Source: Nocardia brasiliensis ATCC 700358 (GTDB lineage Bacteria; Actinomycetota; Actinomycetes; Mycobacteriales; Mycobacteriaceae). Taken from it: a DNA stretch of 64,000 nt. The notes beneath the pieces are model-generated. The model saw nothing but the letters and a program-made list of their open reading frames with translations, was not told where the DNA came from and did not search any database. Position 1 is the first letter of the stretch, and each line of letters begins with the position of its first letter. This document shows, piece after piece, positions 61,893 through 64,000 of this stretch. The position numbers and the translations under genes are program-made. Location: contig NC_018681.1 in NCBI RefSeq assembly GCF_000250675.2, forward strand, positions 3,596,001 to 3,660,000, in the 5' to 3' direction.

Positions 61893-63161
61893 ATGGACTC
61901 GTCGCACGCGAGTACGGCTGTCGCGGAACAGGATTCCGCGGTGCAGACCGCCATCGCCCACTTGTTCGGCCCGGACGGCCGGGCCGATCCGTATACCCCG
62001 GCGCGGGTGTTGCGGGAGGCGGGACGGCTGCACCGGACGCCGCTCGGCCACCATCTGCTGACCCACTACGACGATTGCGTCGCCGTGCTGTCCACCACCG
62101 CGTGGAGCCACGCGGAAGAGGCCGCGATGATGCACCCCACAGTGTCGCCCGAGGACGCGCCCGAAGAGCTGCCCACCTCGTTCCTGTGGATGGAGCCGCC
62201 GGACCACACCCGGCTGCGCAACCTGGTGACGAAGGGTTTCACGCCGCGCATGGTGACCAGGCTGCGGCCGCGGATCGAGCAGCTCACCGAGCAGCTGGTC
62301 GACAATTGTCTGGCCGCTGGCGAATTCGACCTGGTCGAGCAGATCGCCTACCCGCTGCCGCTGATCATCGCGGGCGAGCTGATCGGCGTGCCGCCGGAGG
62401 CCTACGATCAGGTGCACCGGTGGTCGCAGGATCTGGCGCGCGGTTTCGACCACGATTACACGCTGCCCGAGGAGGCCCTGCGGGCGCGTAGCGCGGCCTC
62501 CCGCGGCTTCATGAACTACTTCCGGGAACTGCTCGACGAGCGCCGGGCGAACCCGAAAGACGATCTGCTCAGCGTGCTCTCGCAGGTGGAGGACCGCGGG
62601 GACGTGCTCACCGAGCAGGAACTGCTGGCCACCTGCATCACCACCTTCGTGGCGGGGCACGAGACCACCGCGAATCTGATCGGCACCGGTCTGCTGCAGC
62701 TGATGCGCAATCCGGACCAGATCGCCGCGCTGCGCGCACGTCCCGAGCTGACCGCGTACGCGCCCGACGAACTGCTCCGCCTCGAACCGTCGGTGCAGAT
62801 CACCACCCGGGCCGCGACCAGGCCGATCACTGTGGCCGGCCACGATTTCGAGACCGGCGAAGGCGTTGTGGTGCTGATCAATTCGGCCAATCGCGACGAC
62901 GCCGCGTTCGGCGACCCCGACCGGGTGGACGTTGCGCGATACTCCGATCCGAAGCACCCGGCCAAAAAGCACCTCGGTTTCAGCCTCGGCATCCACTACT
63001 GCCTCGGCGCGCCGCTGGCCCTGCTGGAGATGGAGGTGCTGCTGGATGTGCTGCTGCGCAAGGTGCGGGACATCGAGCCGCTGACCGATACGCCGGCGTA
63101 CAAGCCGAACGTGGTGATCCGCGGGTTGGCAGCGCTGCCCACCCGATGCACGGCCGCCTAG
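61893..63161 (+). CDS. Cytochrome P450
   Basis: 422 aa. Helix I VAGHETTANLIG, ELLRLEPS in helix K (Asp-Glu-x-x-Arg region) and heme loop FSLGIHYCLGAPLALLE with Cys370 are all present. It resembles the P450 at 57924 in sequence and in the shared TSFLWMEPPDHTRLRNLVTKGF segment. It is the last + strand gene of the locus, followed by a convergent glycoside-hydrolase-like gene. Confidence 0.92.
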   Translation: MDSSHASTAVAEQDSAVQTAIAHLFGPDGRADPYTPARVLREAGRLHRTPLGHHLLTHYDDCVAVLSTTAWSHAEEAAMMHPTVSPEDAPEELPTSFLWMEPPDHTRLRNLVTKGFTPRMVTRLRPRIEQLTEQLVDNCLAAGEFDLVEQIAYPLPLIIAGELIGVPPEAYDQVHRWSQDLARGFDHDYTLPEEALRARSAASRGFMNYFRELLDERRANPKDDLLSVLSQVEDRGDVLTEQELLATCITTFVAGHETTANLIGTGLLQLMRNPDQIAALRARPELTAYAPDELLRLEPSVQITTRAATRPITVAGHDFETGEGVVVLINSANRDDAAFGDPDRVDVARYSDPKHPAKKHLGFSLGIHYCLGAPLALLEMEVLLDVLLRKVRDIEPLTDTPAYKPNVVIRGLAALPTRCTAA

Positions 63162-63222
63162 GCGGCCGGTGGAACACGATGGACCCGGAGCTGGAGGGGC
63201 GCCGGGTCCATCGTGCTGTCCG

Positions 63223-64000
63223 CTACCCGGCGGGGCACAACCGTCGCGGCGCCGCGTCGGTCGCGAGCCGGGCGTCTACGCAGCCGCCGGGGAGCCCGTC
63301 GTGCGGCACCGTGCCGAAGTTGGCGGTGACGGTGAGGAGGCCGTCGCCGAAGGTGCTGCGTTGCACCAGATGATCGGCGGTGAGCCACTGGAAGCCGGTC
63401 ATCGGGGCGGTGCCGGCGGCCTCGTGCAGGGGTGCGAAGAACTGTTGCAGGCGGGCGATTTCGGCACCGTGGCGGTCTAGCTCGGCGCGGTCGAGCGCGA
63501 AGTTGAGCGGGGTGTTGTTCAGGATCGCGGTGAGCGCGCGCATGGTCTGCTGTTGCGGCAGTTTGTAATAGGCGAGTTCCCAGCGGTCCAGGTTGACGAG
63601 GGAGTCGTGCAGCACGGTCTCGTAGAGGGGCACCCGATAGGCCGGATCGAACATGGCCCTGGCCGCGGCGGCGGGCAGCTCGGCGGGCTGGAAGAAGAAC
63701 TTCGGTGAGCTTTCCGGCGCCCACCCGCCCCAGGATTGCTTGTCGCGCTGTGCTTTCCACAGTAAATCGGACACCGGGGTCTGGGAGCCGTGGCTGAACG
63801 CGGGCAGGGTGCTCGCCCAGGCGCCGACGGATTCCGAACCCAGGACCTGTCCGCGCTGTTCGACGAGGGCGCGCATGCGGGTGAGCCGGTTGTCGCGGTC
63901 CTGCTTCTTGTTCATCGAATGGCCGGGGCTGTAATCGTCGAAGAACTGGCCCGCGGCGTCGACGTCGAGGAAGTAGGTGTTCGCGCCGTTCGCCGTCATG
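63223..64000 (-). CDS. Glycoside-hydrolase-like protein, C-terminal part (partial)
   Basis: The last ~259 codons of a gene that continues beyond the window. NTYFLDVDAAGQFFDDYSPGH looks like a catalytic-barrel strand with acids; AMFDPAYRVPLYETVLHDSLVNLDRWELAYYKLP and the following TAILNNTPLNFALDR resemble C-terminal parts of a glycosyl hydrolase group found in actinobacteria. An ATG at 63997-63999 is probably internal because conserved sequence starts right there. Family identity is moderate. Confidence 0.6.
   Translation of the reverse strand, partial: MTANGANTYFLDVDAAGQFFDDYSPGHSMNKKQDRDNRLTRMRALVEQRGQVLGSESVGAWASTLPAFSHGSQTPVSDLLWKAQRDKQSWGGWAPESSPKFFFQPAELPAAAARAMFDPAYRVPLYETVLHDSLVNLDRWELAYYKLPQQQTMRALTAILNNTPLNFALDRAELDRHGAEIARLQQFFAPLHEAAGTAPMTGFQWLTADHLVQRSTFGDGLLTVTANFGTVPHDGLPGGCVDARLATDAAPRRLCPAG

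Overview
The window is high-GC actinobacterial DNA. The gene content points to Nocardia or a close relative: a stand-alone second RNA polymerase beta subunit (rpoB2 type), a family 2A encapsulin with its cysteine desulfurase, a conservon and many cytochromes P450. This is an inference from gene content; no rRNA or taxonomic marker is present.

Layout. 1-9.1 kb: the 3' end of an MFS exporter; a lone rpoB2 with no rpoC, carrying substitutions in the rifampicin pocket; an alpha/beta hydrolase; a TetR/SDR divergent pair; a membrane-anchored putative glycoside hydrolase divergent from a polysaccharide-deacetylase lipoprotein. 9.1-12.1 kb: cysteine desulfurase with a long disordered N-terminus, translationally coupled to a family 2A encapsulin shell gene. 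12.2-13.6 kb: an SDR and a MarR regulator diverging from twin palindromic operators. 13.6-31.8 kb: a purine-salvage and catabolism island. A PucR regulator diverges from a long + strand series: uraD, uraH, uricase, three xanthine dehydrogenase subunits with an 8-oxoguanine deaminase-like gene, NCS2 permease, xdhC, an allophanate-hydrolase-related gene, hyi, tartronate semialdehyde reductase, a glyoxylate carboligase lacking its N-terminal domain, glycerate kinase, allantoinase and allantoicase. Together they would take purines through urate and allantoin to glyoxylate and glycerate.

31.8-35.9 kb is a scarred region: a methyltransferase, an unknown protein/TetR pair, two genes that both lost their 5' ends at one junction (muconolactone-isomerase-like and ArsR-like), and a non-coding element of about 720 bp that is a giant imperfect inverted repeat. 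35.9-40.5 kb: a tartrate/glycerate module (second glycerate kinase, 2-hydroxycarboxylate transporter, tartrate dehydrogenase) divergent from a LysR regulator. 40.5-46.9 kb: an Rv0910-like protein and a full conservon (sensor-like ATPase, roadblock, DUF742, GTPase, P450) followed by a second P450. 47-52.6 kb: a VOC protein, a likely 19-residue microprotein, an Na+/H+ antiporter, a YhgE/Pip-like membrane protein, an acyl-CoA dehydrogenase and a thioesterase.

52.7-63.2 kb looks like a small biosynthetic locus that modifies a carrier-bound fatty acyl chain: acyl-AMP ligase, free-standing ACP, hotdog thioesterase, two different soluble di-iron proteins and a cyclopropane-synthase-type methyltransferase on the minus strand; diverging from it, three P450s and an FAD monooxygenase. 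I cannot assign it to a known product, and it is the best candidate here for an undescribed system. The window ends inside a glycoside-hydrolase-like gene.
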